DNA of 12,051 nt from Asparagopsis taxiformis (lineage: Eukaryota; Rhodophyta; Florideophyceae; Bonnemaisoniales; Bonnemaisoniaceae). How positions within the stretch are numbered: position 1 is the stretch's first letter; every line of letters begins with the position of its first letter. The stretch is from NCBI GenBank assembly GCA_030407315.1, contig JALQPE010003241.1, forward strand, positions 1 to 12,051. The letters are read 5' to 3'. The notes under the pieces were generated by a model. That model ran no database searches, was not told the origin of the DNA, and saw only the letters and a program-made list of their open reading frames with translations. Positions 1 to 8,743 of the stretch are shown here, one piece after another. A program made the position numbers and the translations under genes.

Positions 1-168
1 TAGATCAGTTAGGTTCAGACTGGGTGCAAATCTTGTAAATTAAGCGAAGTTTAAGGTCACTGATGAAAGGGAGAATCCCAATTTTGGGCTCTCATTGGCT
101 TAATTTTATACTAAACAAGGTTCAATCTTATAATTAGATAATCAGTGTAAATAAACGAGTCATTGTAA

Positions 169-1152
169 TCAAACAGAAGATGTGTCATCGACATCCTGAT
201 AGACTTCATGGATAGCAGGATCATCGAGGATGCTATCCAAGGCGCCAAAGAGCTGTCCCTTGACACATTTTGAAGTCTTTTCTTTCCAGAAGTGTCTTTT
301 GGCACAGACACACTTATTGGCGGTCCACTTTCCATGTCACAGACACATTCTTGTCCTTCAGGTAGCCATGGGAGTGGCAGATTGGGAGGCACTCACCATT
401 CTTGTATTCTTCGGTGCTGCAGATGGAGACACAGACTCTGCCTTCCCTCTTCTCACCCTCAACGCAGATAGGCAGACATTCCTTGCCGATTCTTTCCTGT
501 TTAAGTTGCAGATGGCAGGCATTCCTTGCCAACTCTCCCTGGTCCTGGTGCAGATGGGCAAGCACTCCTTTCCTTCTCTTTCCAACCTTAGCACAGATGG
601 GAACACATTCTTTGCCTTCCCTCTTTCGTCCTTGGCACAGATAGGTCCACACTCTTTCCTTCTCTCTCCACCCCTGGCACAGACAGGAACACAGTCATCT
701 TCGATCCATTCGGTGCCCTTCTCGCACTCACACTTTCCGAGTTTCCTCCTTTCGTATGAGCATCTGACATAGGGTTTTTCCTGTTTTCCAAGTTCAGGGA
801 GATATTTCTCCTGGAGGTGAGGAAGGACAGTTTGTACTCCTCGACAGCTGGTTCGGTTGTGCCTTCTTCACAGGGTATTTGGAGCAACATAGAAGTCATC
901 AGTGTCCTTCCACTCATAACCAGCCCGGCATTTACACTCATGCCTTTCCAGTCTCCATGTTCACATTGACCTTATGGCAGATATGAGTGGACAGACCCAG
1001 TAGTATCCCCTCTAGCACTCACATTTTTTGGTGCTATTGCTGTATGCAGCATATTTAGGGCACCTGCTCACAGACTTAGATTAGTGGCATCGGCAGCATT
1101 CACAGCTACCATCGAAAGGCCAATACAGAAGCAAAGCAATCACAAACTTCAT
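169..1152 (-). CDS. Secreted cysteine-rich repeat protein (frame-interrupted)
   Basis: I do not recognise a named family. The start at 1152 opens with MKFVIALL; one base shift later the reading continues as a hydrophobic stretch ending in VNAADA, a good secretory signal with an A-x-A cleavage site. The N-terminal part has EGF/TIL-like spacing (KCEC, then Gly and Trp: 'CECEKGTEW', 'CKCRAGYEW'). The middle is a run of about eight repeats of the type ECVPIC followed by charged residues. The C-terminus has CVCA, then a Cys-free acidic tail ending at TGA (169-171). In-frame TAG (1012-1014) and TAA (1081-1083) are read as Gln. At least six frame changes are needed, nearly all single missing bases. 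A disulfide-rich secreted or surface role is inferred. No transmembrane segment is seen at the C-terminus. Confidence 0.72.
378..722 (-). repeat. Tandem ~45-nt (15-codon) Cys-rich coding repeats
   Basis: On the plus strand the core 'cagatrgg' recurs at about 378, 420, 465, 509, 551, 594, 638 and 680, a spacing of 42-45 nt. On the coding (minus) strand each unit encodes a version of EC(L/V)PIC plus about nine charged residues. Spacings that are not multiples of three (43, 44) coincide with the frame changes, which points to a true unit of 45 nt with lost bases. Units differ by substitutions, so the duplications are not recent. Confidence 0.75.
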
Positions 1153-1572
1153 TCTACCATTTAATTACACACAAGCCACTTCTCTACTTATATCGCTGTC
1201 CCAGTTTTCACTGGATTTATTCTTGTTTTTTTGCTGTTGTCTTCAACTCGAGCTTCCAAGCAGAAAAAAATACTTTCTCAAGCTACATGTTAAAATGGAG
1301 GTGATCTTTCCCTGGAAGTTTGATTAAAGACGTTCTTTTCGAGGCCAATTTCTCAGAGATAGCTGCTGATATAAAGTTAACCAGTCGAAATTTTAAAAAT
1401 AAAACGAACCAATTTTTGGTTGCTCCTCGTATGACCCTTACTTAAGCCATTCTACTCGGATTTATCTCAGAGAATTCTTGAGTTCAGTCTGTTGGAAAAT
1501 AATTATTTCTATAGGATCTAATTCGGACCTTTAGCTAAACTCAGCCAAAAGCTAAGCCAAAGCAGAGCAAAG
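1153..1572. other. Intergenic region between divergent genes
   Basis: No coding stretch is evident. The region is AT-rich and lies between the start of the minus-strand cysteine-rich gene and the probable start of the plus-strand LRR-like gene, so it should hold both promoters. A TATAAG-like element sits on the minus strand roughly 35-40 nt before the cysteine-rich gene's ATG (near 1187-1193), but I cannot show it is used. Confidence 0.4.
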
Positions 1573-2384
1573 ATGACGAACATTCTTCAATCACGAATAT
1601 TATGGTATTAAGGAAAATAAACTATTTGCATTAACATTAGTTTTGATCGATTATCATCATCAATGTTGATATTTAAACCAGGTTTAGTTTATTTGATTCT
1701 AGGCTTTATCAAAGATTTAGGAAGTAAGATAGCCATGAGTATTATGGGATGCCAAGCATTCAATGCATTCAGAATATCCCGAGATAGGATAAGAAGAGGA
1801 GAGTCATCTTTCTGAAGAAAGGCTGTTACTTTCAAGGGATGATTGCACCTCCTATGGTTACAATGAAGTGTAGTGATAATTGGCGAATAAGTAGAAACAA
1901 GATTAATCAAGCTGGAGATATGTATGAAAAGGGCAACCTTAAGGATCTCTTTCCCAAAATTGAGAAGCTAACTATCAAGAAACTCTCAATGGGTACTAAT
2001 TTAAAGCATTATAGAGAACATCGATGCAGGTTGTTTACTAAAGGCTATATCATGCGTTGACTTTAGCTTGCTTCAGGAGCTGTCTTTTGGTATTGATTCT
2101 TAGAATTAGGATCATCAGTTGGAAGCATATAGTCTCTCCAGTTAGTTCAGCTTCCTGGCTTAAGACAATTATAAATTCGAAGTTCTTATATCGTCGAACT
2201 AAAGTCTCTATTGAAAACTAAACTCCCAAGCATTCGACGCTTTTCCTATCAACGATTCCATGTATTTGGAAGTTTCGAGCAATAGATTCAATATGGCAAA
2301 AACGGTCACTTTAAGTATCAAAGCTGTTAAGTTTAGGTTTTAAACTATCGATACCAAAAAGTACTGGCGATAGAAAGTCATTGA
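1573..2384 (+). CDS. Unassigned, possibly leucine-rich repeat protein (frame-interrupted, ends uncertain)
   Basis: From ATG 1573 one frame stays free of TGA to about 1815 if TAA/TAG are Gln. A single-base shift at 'tctttctgaag' joins it to a frame with DLFPKIEKLTIKKLSMGTN (about 1950-2005). Further shifts lead to CLLKAISCVDFSLLQELSFG (about 2030-2090) and then LVQLPGLRQL and IVELKSLLKTKLPSIRRF (about 2135-2245). The regular Leu/Ile spacing resembles leucine-rich repeats, common in ciliate proteins, but no repeat is clean enough to name a family. The TGA at 2382-2384 is one possible end; another frame stays open beyond it towards the convergent kinase gene. An internal ATG near 1732 is an alternative start. 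Function unknown. Confidence 0.4.
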
Positions 2385-2488
2385 AAGGCCCAACTGGGGG
2401 CTCAACAAGTATGCTTAAAATGGCAAAAATCAGCCTAAACCCGGTTTTCATATAGGAAATGACTGGCTTGATAATTCTTGATAGTGTA

Positions 2489-4292
2489 TCACCATGGTTT
2501 GTATGCACTGTACTTTTCTCTGCTGTACCCTTTGTCCATGGATGTTTTTTTCTTCCAGAACACTCTTGTGAAATCTGCATCCATCCTCTGTTTGTCTTGT
2601 GACCCTCTTCTTTGATGAGTGTTAGTGTGAGTTTCCTTGTGTCCCCTTGACTTGGATCTGGCTGGAGTTGCATTTTTGCTCTTTCTGTCTGCTCTACTTA
2701 GAGATATCTTGACACTAATCTAATCGAGGGTAGGATTGGGTTTCTTCTTCTGTTGAACTGGTTCTATCTTGACGTTTTCTGTTTTCAGTCTTTTCTTGAC
2801 CTGCGTAAGTTGTCCATGTGCACTATCTTCTTGCTACTCGTTGAAGCGTACTGATGGCTACCTACTGAATTTTCCATCCTTAGTTTCTTCTGGACTGGTC
2901 TCAACAGTGGTACTCTCTCATGTTCCCTATTGACAAACACATTCTATGGGCTCCTTACTAATCCTGGTCTTTCTCTGCCCTTAGAGTGGCTGTTCCTCTA
3001 TCCTCTAATAGTGATACTGCAGTTGGTTTTGCCACTGAGCATGACTTCCTCCTTAATTGATTTTTTTCTAAATGTACTGAGTTATATATTTGTTTGTTTT
3101 GTTGTTTTTCGTAGAGTGCCATGACATCGAATGACTTGTGTCTGGTAACTCTGTCTGGTTTGCTCTTGAATGCCGATACTAATAGTTTTGAGTTGAACTT
3201 GTTGCTGCAGATGTCTGATGTGCTCCCTAGTCCCATTTTGAAGTTCCTCTTCAATAGAAGATAGTAGGTGGTGGTGAGTGCATTCTTGACATTGTTCTCT
3301 ACTTCTTTTTTGAGTTGGATGGGATCCACACTGTCCTTGGGAGTCATCAACCCGACCATGTTCCGAATGACACCTTCATCGACGGGTATTTTCTGGTAGC
3401 CTATCGTGATACCGAAAGTGGGTGGTGCCTGTTTGTTCCTGCACCATGGGTGTTCCCTGATATCCTTCAGACATATCCTGTTCTCAGTTTTGACACAGAG
3501 CATTGGCTGAGTAGATTTTTGAGTTATGGACTGACCCTCTTCTCAATTAGGTACATCCCTGATTTGATCTTGCTGTATAGTACTGATGTGTTGTCATCTT
3601 CGAAGGGTAACTTGGCGAATATGGTGGTGTACAGGACTACTCCTAATGACCATACATCGGTCAGTTATGGGTCATACTCCTACCCTCTGATCATCTCGGG
3701 TGAGGCATAGCATGGTGACCCGCATGCTGTGCTCAGTTTCTCCCCATTTGGTACATGTTGGACAGTCCGAAATCAACCAGTTTGACTTTCTCATGGGTAT
3801 CTAGTAGCATGTTTTCTGGTTGATATCCCTGTGTGCTATTTTGTTCCTTTGCAGGTACTCTACTCCGTCTAGTATTTGTGAGAAGTAATGGTATGCTTCT
3901 GCTAGTTGCGACTATCTGGTTTAGGACTGACTTACATCTTGGCATCCATGATGAACTCGAAGAACTCTCCCTTCTCAGCATACTCCATGATGATGAATAT
4001 GTGTCTGGTAGTCTCAATGACTTAGTATAGCTGGGCGATGGCTGAGTGCCTGACTACTTTCAAAATGTGCAGTTATCGGGATACCCTCTCTACATCAGTG
4101 ACATCTGTGATTTTCTCCTTATCAAGTATCTTGATGGCTACTGGTTCGGATGTCAGTCTGTGTACTGCTTTCTTAACCTTACTGAAGGTACCTCGACCGA
4201 TGGTCTTCCTGAGTATTCTTTGAAGTGTACCCTATTGAATAGTTGCTGAGGGCTCTCTCCTCAATCCTGGTATCAACTGAAGGTTGAAACAT
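2489..4292 (-). CDS. SNF1/AMPK-like serine/threonine protein kinase (frame-interrupted)
   Basis: A protein kinase of the CAMK group, closest by eye to AMPK/SNF1/MARK. Motifs run in order on the minus strand: Gly-rich loop GRGTFSKV (4198-4175), VAIK with the ATP-binding Lys (4132-4130), MEYAEKGEFFEF, HRDI with the catalytic Asp (3827-3825) then PENMLLD, DFG (3774-3766), the activation-loop Thr in STACGSP (3730-3728) matching the LKB1 site of AMPK, SPEM, DVWSLGV, and IREHPW ending the domain (about 3440). A stretch with TTTYYLLLKRNF follows, as in the regulatory segment after AMPK-type domains, then a long basic Ser/Lys-rich tail to TGA 2489-2491. At least six frame shifts interrupt it; one is AAA read as AA in HRDIK. 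TAA or TAG occur in frame at 4075-4073, 4024-4022, 3682-3680, 3667-3665 and 3526-3524. About 600 residues. The start at 4292 is the first upstream ATG in frame. Confidence 0.93.
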
Positions 4293-4345
4293 ACCCCAAT
4301 GTTTCTTAAATGTTATAGGCAGTCAACGGTGGACATTATAATTGA
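4293..4345. promoter_or_regulatory. 53-nt divergent intergenic spacer, likely shared promoter
   Basis: Only 53 nt separate the kinase start (minus, 4292) from the coiled-coil gene start (plus, 4346). The spacer holds ATTATAAT just before the plus-strand ATG and, on the minus strand, CTATAAC before the kinase. Whatever drives both genes must lie here or inside the coding regions. Bidirectional use is inferred from position only. Confidence 0.45.
4337..4342 (+). promoter_or_regulatory. TATAAT element 3 nt before ATG
   Basis: TATAAT ends three bases before the ATG at 4346 of the coiled-coil gene, the same arrangement as in the tandem family downstream. Function as a core promoter or start-site element is inferred. 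Confidence 0.35.
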
Positions 4346-5250
4346 ATGGAAATCATGGAAATAAAGGAAATGAATACAATAGAGGGAATACAGTGGTTAA
4401 GGGGAGAAATAGAGGCAACCAACAAGGCCAAGAGCATAGCCATAGCAAGGCTGCAGGAAGAAATAGGGAGAAAGAAGAAAGAATTAGAAGAGATGAAAGC
4501 AGATAGGGATCAAGATAGAAACAGACATCAAGGAGACAAGGAAGAGAGCAAGATAGAGATAAAAGGATAGGAACTCAATCAGCAACTACTCAGTGTTCAG
4601 AATAGGGCAATAGAGGATGAAAGAAAGCTAATAGAACAGAAACAGATGTGCATCAATAAGAAAATAAAACTAGCACAGAGGACAGTGCAATTGCAAGACT
4701 AAATATTTAAGGAAGAACAGAACTGAGGAACAAAGAGGAAGAAATAAGGAGAAATAAAGAAAACAGAGGAGAGAGGGGAGGGCATCAAAGGAACTACACA
4801 CAGGAAGAACAAGATTTGGATAGAGTGCTGGAATGGGAAATAGTGGAAAACCACAAAGCCATGGAAGACCACAACGAACTCAAGGAATAAGAAGAACAAT
4901 GTGAAGAAGAATTAGAAGAAACGGGATCTTACCTACTCCAAATTCAGGAAGAGGAGGAAGTTAAAAGACAAATAGTGGCAGATTTGAAAAAACAAGATTC
5001 AGAACTCAGGAAGTAAATCGAAGAGCAAAACAAGATAGCATGCAGCTTACTTGAAGATTACAGATAGATATGCTGGAGAATACACAATTGAGTCAAAGAG
5101 AAACCAGCCATTCAAAATCAAATCAATAACTTAAGAGAAAGGCTCTCAAATTTGCAGGGGCGGCTTAATGCAAGAATTCAGCAGCAATAAATTTATGGAA
5201 CCAAAATAGTAAAATTGAAAACTAGGTTAGAACTGGCTGATAATGCTTGA
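4346..5250 (+). CDS. Long coiled-coil protein (frame-interrupted)
   Basis: About 300 residues, almost wholly charged heptad-like sequence rich in Glu, Lys, Gln, Leu and Ile, for example ARLQEEIGRKKKELEEMKAD near residue 35 and NQINNLRERLSNLQGRL near the C-terminus. It has no signal peptide and no other domain, so a cytoplasmic or cytoskeletal coiled-coil role is likely, but no family can be named. TAG 4568-4570 and later in-frame TAA codons (for instance within LRK-TAA-IEEQNK) read naturally as Gln. Frame changes occur near 4720 (missing base after EEQN) and near 5060-5100. The last frame ends ELADNA then TGA at 5248-5250. The start at 4346 is the first ATG after the short spacer; no upstream extension is seen. 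Confidence 0.75.
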
Positions 5251-5360
5251 TCTAGTTGAGTGAGTTCTCTGATAATAGCTTTCTTTTGGATTCGGTGTGT
5301 TTTTATTATAACGTTTTAATTCTGAAGAAATAGAAAGCCACGTTTTTTCAATGCGTATAT

Positions 5361-5571
5361 TTAGAAAAAAGCTTTGATATTTAAAGTATGGTTAAAATGC
5401 TCGCAAAAACATTATTGGATCGGTAAAGTAGACACTTACCATGCTCTTCCCAACGCTCTCTTACTCTCCATTAGAGTTTCTAACATATATTTACTCTTCA
5501 GCATTTTCAAATAACCAAAAAGTTCTTTATCGAGATTTAAATCGCCGAACTTGTAAAGGTTTATAAAGATA
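5361..5571 (+). repeat. Conserved 5' block of copy 1
   Basis: It begins with a TTTAGAAAA-type A-rich stretch, continues through an AT-rich region with scattered matches to the other copies, and ends CGAACTT then TATAAAGATAATG. The same order is found about 200 nt upstream of the other three start codons, so it likely carries the promoter. The 110 nt before it (5251-5360) show nothing recognisable. Confidence 0.7.
5562..5567 (+). promoter_or_regulatory. TATAAA 4 nt before ATG of copy 1
   Basis: TATAAAGATAATG is conserved with small changes in all four copies. The spacing to the ATG is 3-4 nt, far shorter than the usual TATA-to-start distance plus leader. Confidence 0.5.
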
Positions 5572-6277
5572 ATGAAAGCTTTGATTGGTCTTTTAGTGTT
5601 ACTATGCTCCATGATGAGGGTTCGCTCTTAAAATAGCACCCCTCAAGTTGGAGAGAACACCTTAAGAATCCTAAGTTTAGCGGCGACAAACTAAGAGTGG
5701 AGCTTCTAAAATTACAAATTGGAATGGGAAGTTCAAGTGTTTCCTGGAAAACCTTTTGGTTTAGGACAGCAGCATTAGAGAATCGCCATAGTTGAGATCA
5801 ATGAAAGACTCAAAACTAATGGTCTCATTTAGCAAAAGCTAAATATACACTGACTGGTCTTTATCGGGTGGAATTGACTATACATAGATGACTCATCCGT
5901 ACGATTGTATCAGAAACCGGTAAGTGGCGAAAAGAAGAGTCGAGAAAATAAGGAGAAGAAGTAAAAGTGGATAGTTCCGTAGGGGAGATTACCTTTAAAA
6001 TAACTTCCTCCACCTCTTAAAAGATATACGGACAGAGAGGAGGAAAATACATAGCCTATCGGCAGGGTAGTTGTGAGTCAGTGGACGAGAAGAGATTCAG
6101 AATAACCCATTTTGATACTCTTTCTAGAACAACGGCACCGAACACTATCAGAGTGACGATCAACGTCTTGTAGCGGGCAGAAGAACTGTATTCTCCCTGA
6201 GTGCCATAGGTCTCCATGGGTACATTGTATCCAGTGTAAAACTGATTTACGTGGGACCTTAAGGAGCAAGCAACTGA
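5572..6277 (+). CDS. Tandem family copy 1: secreted galactose-binding-like protein (frame-interrupted)
   Basis: It starts MKALIGLLVLLCSMMRVRS, a signal peptide followed by TAA (5629-5631) where copies 3 and 4 have CAA (Gln). After a one-base loss, LKNPKF matches LQNPTF of copy 4. FPGKPFGLGQQ and RIAIVEINERLKTNG match the core beta-strand region. A short basic segment (KRRVEKIRRRSKS) stands where copy 4 has its long Arg/Gly insert. The C-terminal part, HYQSDDQRLVAGRRTVFSL then KLIYVGP-TAA-GASN, ends at TGA 6275-6277; this TAA (6260-6262) aligns with CAA in copies 3 and 4. At least four single-base shifts. Fold as for copy 4. It could be decayed, but the intact motifs in all segments argue against long-dead sequence. 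Confidence 0.7.
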
Positions 6278-6330
6278 CAACCCATAATAAATAGAAAGAC
6301 ACAACTAGCTTTAATGTTTTTGAATCCATA

Positions 6331-6536
6331 TTTTTAAAAAACTTTGATATTTTAAAAAGTAAGGATAACGCTCGCCAAAGTATTGTGAATGATTAAGTAG
6401 GTACCTACCATGTTCTCCCAAGGCTAGCATTCACTACTTAAAAAGTTTCTTTTATAGTTTCCATTAATATTTTTAAAACAACCCAAGCTTGAGATTGAGA
6501 TTCTAAATCATCGAACTTCTATGGGGTTATAAAATA
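6331..6536 (+). repeat. Conserved 5' block of copy 2
   Basis: It matches the block of copy 1 best, sharing CTTTGATATTT, a CTACCATG-type stretch and TCGAACTTC near the 3' end. It ends in TATAAAATAATG. Confidence 0.65.
6528..6533 (+). promoter_or_regulatory. TATAAA 3 nt before ATG of copy 2
   Basis: Equivalent of the elements before the other copies; the spacing to the ATG at 6537 is one base shorter. Confidence 0.45.
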
Positions 6537-7254
6537 ATGAAAGCTTTGATTGGTTTTGCGTCTTCCTATGCTCTATGATAAGGGCCCACTCTTAAAGCAG
6601 TACCTCTTAGGATTAGGAGCGAATTATTAGAATCCTCTGTTTTAGCGACGAGGGGAGCTTCCAAATACTCTCCTTGGGAAGGAAAGTTTCAAGTGTTTCC
6701 CGCAGAACCTTTTGGTTTGGAATAGCATCAGAATGTTGCCATAATCGAGTCTAATCCAAAGACCAAAGCTCAGAGCTATATAAGGCAGTAATTAAATATC
6801 ACACAAACTGGCTTATATAGAGTGGAATTCGAATATGCATCAATAGTTGATTGGCAAAAATGCGTCAGAGATTAACTAATAACTAGAAGAATCGCGAGAT
6901 CAAGGAGGAATAGGAGAAAAATAGGCCAAAGGCTTCAGACTTAAGGTCAAGAAGATTTGACTCCCATATCTGAAGTTTGTCCTATCCTGAGCATCTCCCT
7001 AGTGACCCAAGTGGAGCAGATACTTGGCTATTCGGTACAGTTATCGTCAAGCAGTGGGTGGGAGGAAAAACAGAAAAACCAATATTGGAATATCTTTTGG
7101 AACCAGAGGAAGCTTCGTACACTATAAAAGCAGTCGTCAACGTCTGGTAGAAGGCACAAAAAACGACGTTTGCCCTTAGGTCGATAAGTGGTACCAAGGG
7201 ATTTATGGTATCAATCTGACAATAGTTGGACCTCTATGAAAGAGCCACCGATGA
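6537..7254 (+). CDS. Tandem family copy 2: secreted galactose-binding-like protein (most disrupted copy)
   Basis: It opens MKALIGF, then loses one base inside the signal peptide and continues in a frame with MIRAHS followed by TAA (6593-6595), again where copies 3 and 4 have CAA. TAG at 6608-6610 aligns with CAA in copy 1 and CAG in copy 3. The core is readable: HQNVAIIESN, LNITQTGLYRVEFEYASIVD and CVRD match copy 4. The second half has VIVKQWVGGKTEKPILEY and TTFALRSISGTKGFMVS. The end is the least certain: after IVGP a TGA-containing stretch precedes KSH and TGA 7252-7254. At least five frame changes, more than the other copies, so this is the best candidate for a true pseudogene, though the pattern is the same as elsewhere. 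Confidence 0.62.
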
Positions 7255-7311
7255 CTGAGTAGTGATATTGAATATTTGTTTGTCTCGTTCTAATATTTTA
7301 AATTTATAGGT

Positions 7312-7529
7312 TTAGAAAAAGCTTGGTTTTTAAAACTAGTACAATTAGAAAGCTCTTCGAAGCATTATTAAAATAGTAAAGCAGATACTGATTATATTCT
7401 ATTCAAGACTATCGTAAACTCTACTTTTTGAGTTTCTTTACTGTTTTTTATTTTGCGTTTTTTCAAAAAAATGAGAAAGTTCTTTCCAAGATATAAATGA
7501 CCGAACTTCTTTTTGCTTTTATAAAAATA
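7312..7529 (+). repeat. Conserved 5' block of copy 3
   Basis: It starts TTTAGAAAAAGCTT as copy 1 does, shares GATACTGA and ATGAGAAAGTTC with copy 4, and ends CCGAACTTC then TATAAAAATAATG. It links the copy 1/2 and copy 4 versions of the block. Confidence 0.68.
7520..7525 (+). promoter_or_regulatory. TATAAA 4 nt before ATG of copy 3
   Basis: TATAAAAATAATG; same position relative to the ATG (7530) as in copies 1 and 4. Confidence 0.48.
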
Positions 7530-8288
7530 ATGAAAACACTGATTGCTTTGTTAGTGTTCCTCTGCTCTATGTTGAGAGTTCGCTCTCAACGACGAACTCC
7601 TCAGATTCTGGAGAACATTCTTAAAAGTCCGAAGTTTGAGCGCTAACCAGGAACATGTCCAAGAGATAGAAATGGTCTTTCCAGAACATGTGTCTGGAAG
7701 GGCCGTTTCCAAGTGGTTCCTGGAGGACCTTTAATTTTGGTCATCAATAAAGATGTGTCGCCATATTGGAGAATAACTCTCATTTAAAACTAGGGGTCAT
7801 ATCGGCAATAAGTTGAGATAACGCTGACTGGTTGTATAGAGTGGCATTCGACTATGCAATGTTTACAGATCATCATGACCGCATTCGATGCCAAAGATTT
7901 GCGAAAGTAAAAAAATAGAGAAGAAGGAGAAGGAGGAGAAGAGTACCTCGGATGGACCCAACAAGAAGGTTTACGGAAGAAGAGATTTCACTCGAAGGGC
8001 TGAGGATCTCGATAAGCCTTAAAATCATGTGGGGCATCACCTAAGTGGGCCTAAAACATGGTATATAGGCAGGGCTATAGTAAGGCAATGGGTCGGGAAA
8101 AAATCAGAAAAGCCTATATTTACTACTATTAAGTGTCCGAGAAGAGGGAGAACGCACTTTCAGACTGGCAATCATCTTCTGATAGCAGGTAGAAGAACTG
8201 TATTTGTTCTGAAATCTATAGGTTGCCACAGACTCATGGTAACAATGTGAAACTTCTTTACGTCGGACCTCAAGGAACAAGCCACTGA
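7530..8288 (+). CDS. Tandem family copy 3: secreted galactose-binding-like protein (frame-interrupted)
   Basis: The signal peptide MKTLIALLVFLCSMLRVRS is followed by Gln (CAA 7587-7589), then PQILENILKSPKF, with one in-frame TAA after KFER. WKGRFQVVPGGP is intact and shows the base missing from copy 4. FKTRGH and, after a one-base insertion, ITLTG match the core strands, followed by LYRVAFDYAMFTD. The middle segment is short and basic (about 7905-8010) and contains GRRDFTRRAED, close to copy 4. The C-terminal region, IVRQWVGKKSEKPIF and LLIAGRRTVFVLKSIGC, continues after one shift to LLYVGPQGTSH and TGA 8286-8288. Fold and role as for copy 4. Confidence 0.75.
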
Positions 8289-8306
8289 TTACTTATGATA
8301 TTGAAT

Positions 8307-8542
8307 TCTTTTTAAACTCTCAAAGTTTTAAAGAGACCGATTTACTTTAACAACCCAGTAAACACGAAAAGGGATGATGACTATATATATACTTCAGTAT
8401 AGATTTTGAAACTAGTTTATTTGAAAATTACATGTGCTTGAGCGGTCTTGATATGAATTAGTTTTTATACTGTATATTCTTGATTTGACGATTGATTGAA
8501 ATACAAACAGTAGCAACTTTCATGGTTTTGCACCTTTTAGAC
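8307..8542. other. Extra spacer between copies 3 and 4
   Basis: About 235 nt of AT-rich sequence that has no counterpart between the other copies and lengthens this interval to 1214 nt. It includes an alternating TATATATA run near 8382-8390. I see no coding potential, inverted repeats or transposon signature by eye. Confidence 0.5.
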
Positions 8543-8743
8543 TTAGAAAAGATTGATTTCGGTAGATTACATTTTAAAGTGTTATTTAGATGTTAGATCG
8601 GATACTGACTCTATTATCCTCAAAACTATCATTTAATCTTCTCTTTTGAGTTCTTATCTGTTTTATATTCCGTTTCGAAACGATGAGAAAGTTCGGTCAT
8701 AGAATATAAGTGTTCGATCTTTCGATGAGGGTGTATAAAGATA
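8543..8743 (+). repeat. Conserved 5' block of copy 4
   Basis: Its order is TTAGAAAAG, GATACTGACT, TTTTGAGTT, GATGAGAAAGTTC, TTCGATC, then TATAAAGATAATG, matching copy 3 most closely. Confidence 0.68.
8734..8739 (+). promoter_or_regulatory. TATAAA 4 nt before ATG of copy 4
   Basis: TATAAAGATAATG, identical in form to the element of copy 1. Confidence 0.5.

Noticed and set aside
230..772. 180-residue plus-strand open frame
   Set aside because: It is the antisense shadow of the minus-strand Cys-rich repeats; the minus strand has regular CxPxC units and a signal peptide.
3315..3710. 131-residue plus-strand open frame
   Set aside because: It lies opposite the kinase catalytic domain, whose motifs are unmistakable on the minus strand.
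4699..4899. Phe/Val-rich minus-strand frame resembling a membrane protein
   Set aside because: It is the antisense of Glu/Lys-rich coiled-coil codons, which always look hydrophobic in reverse.
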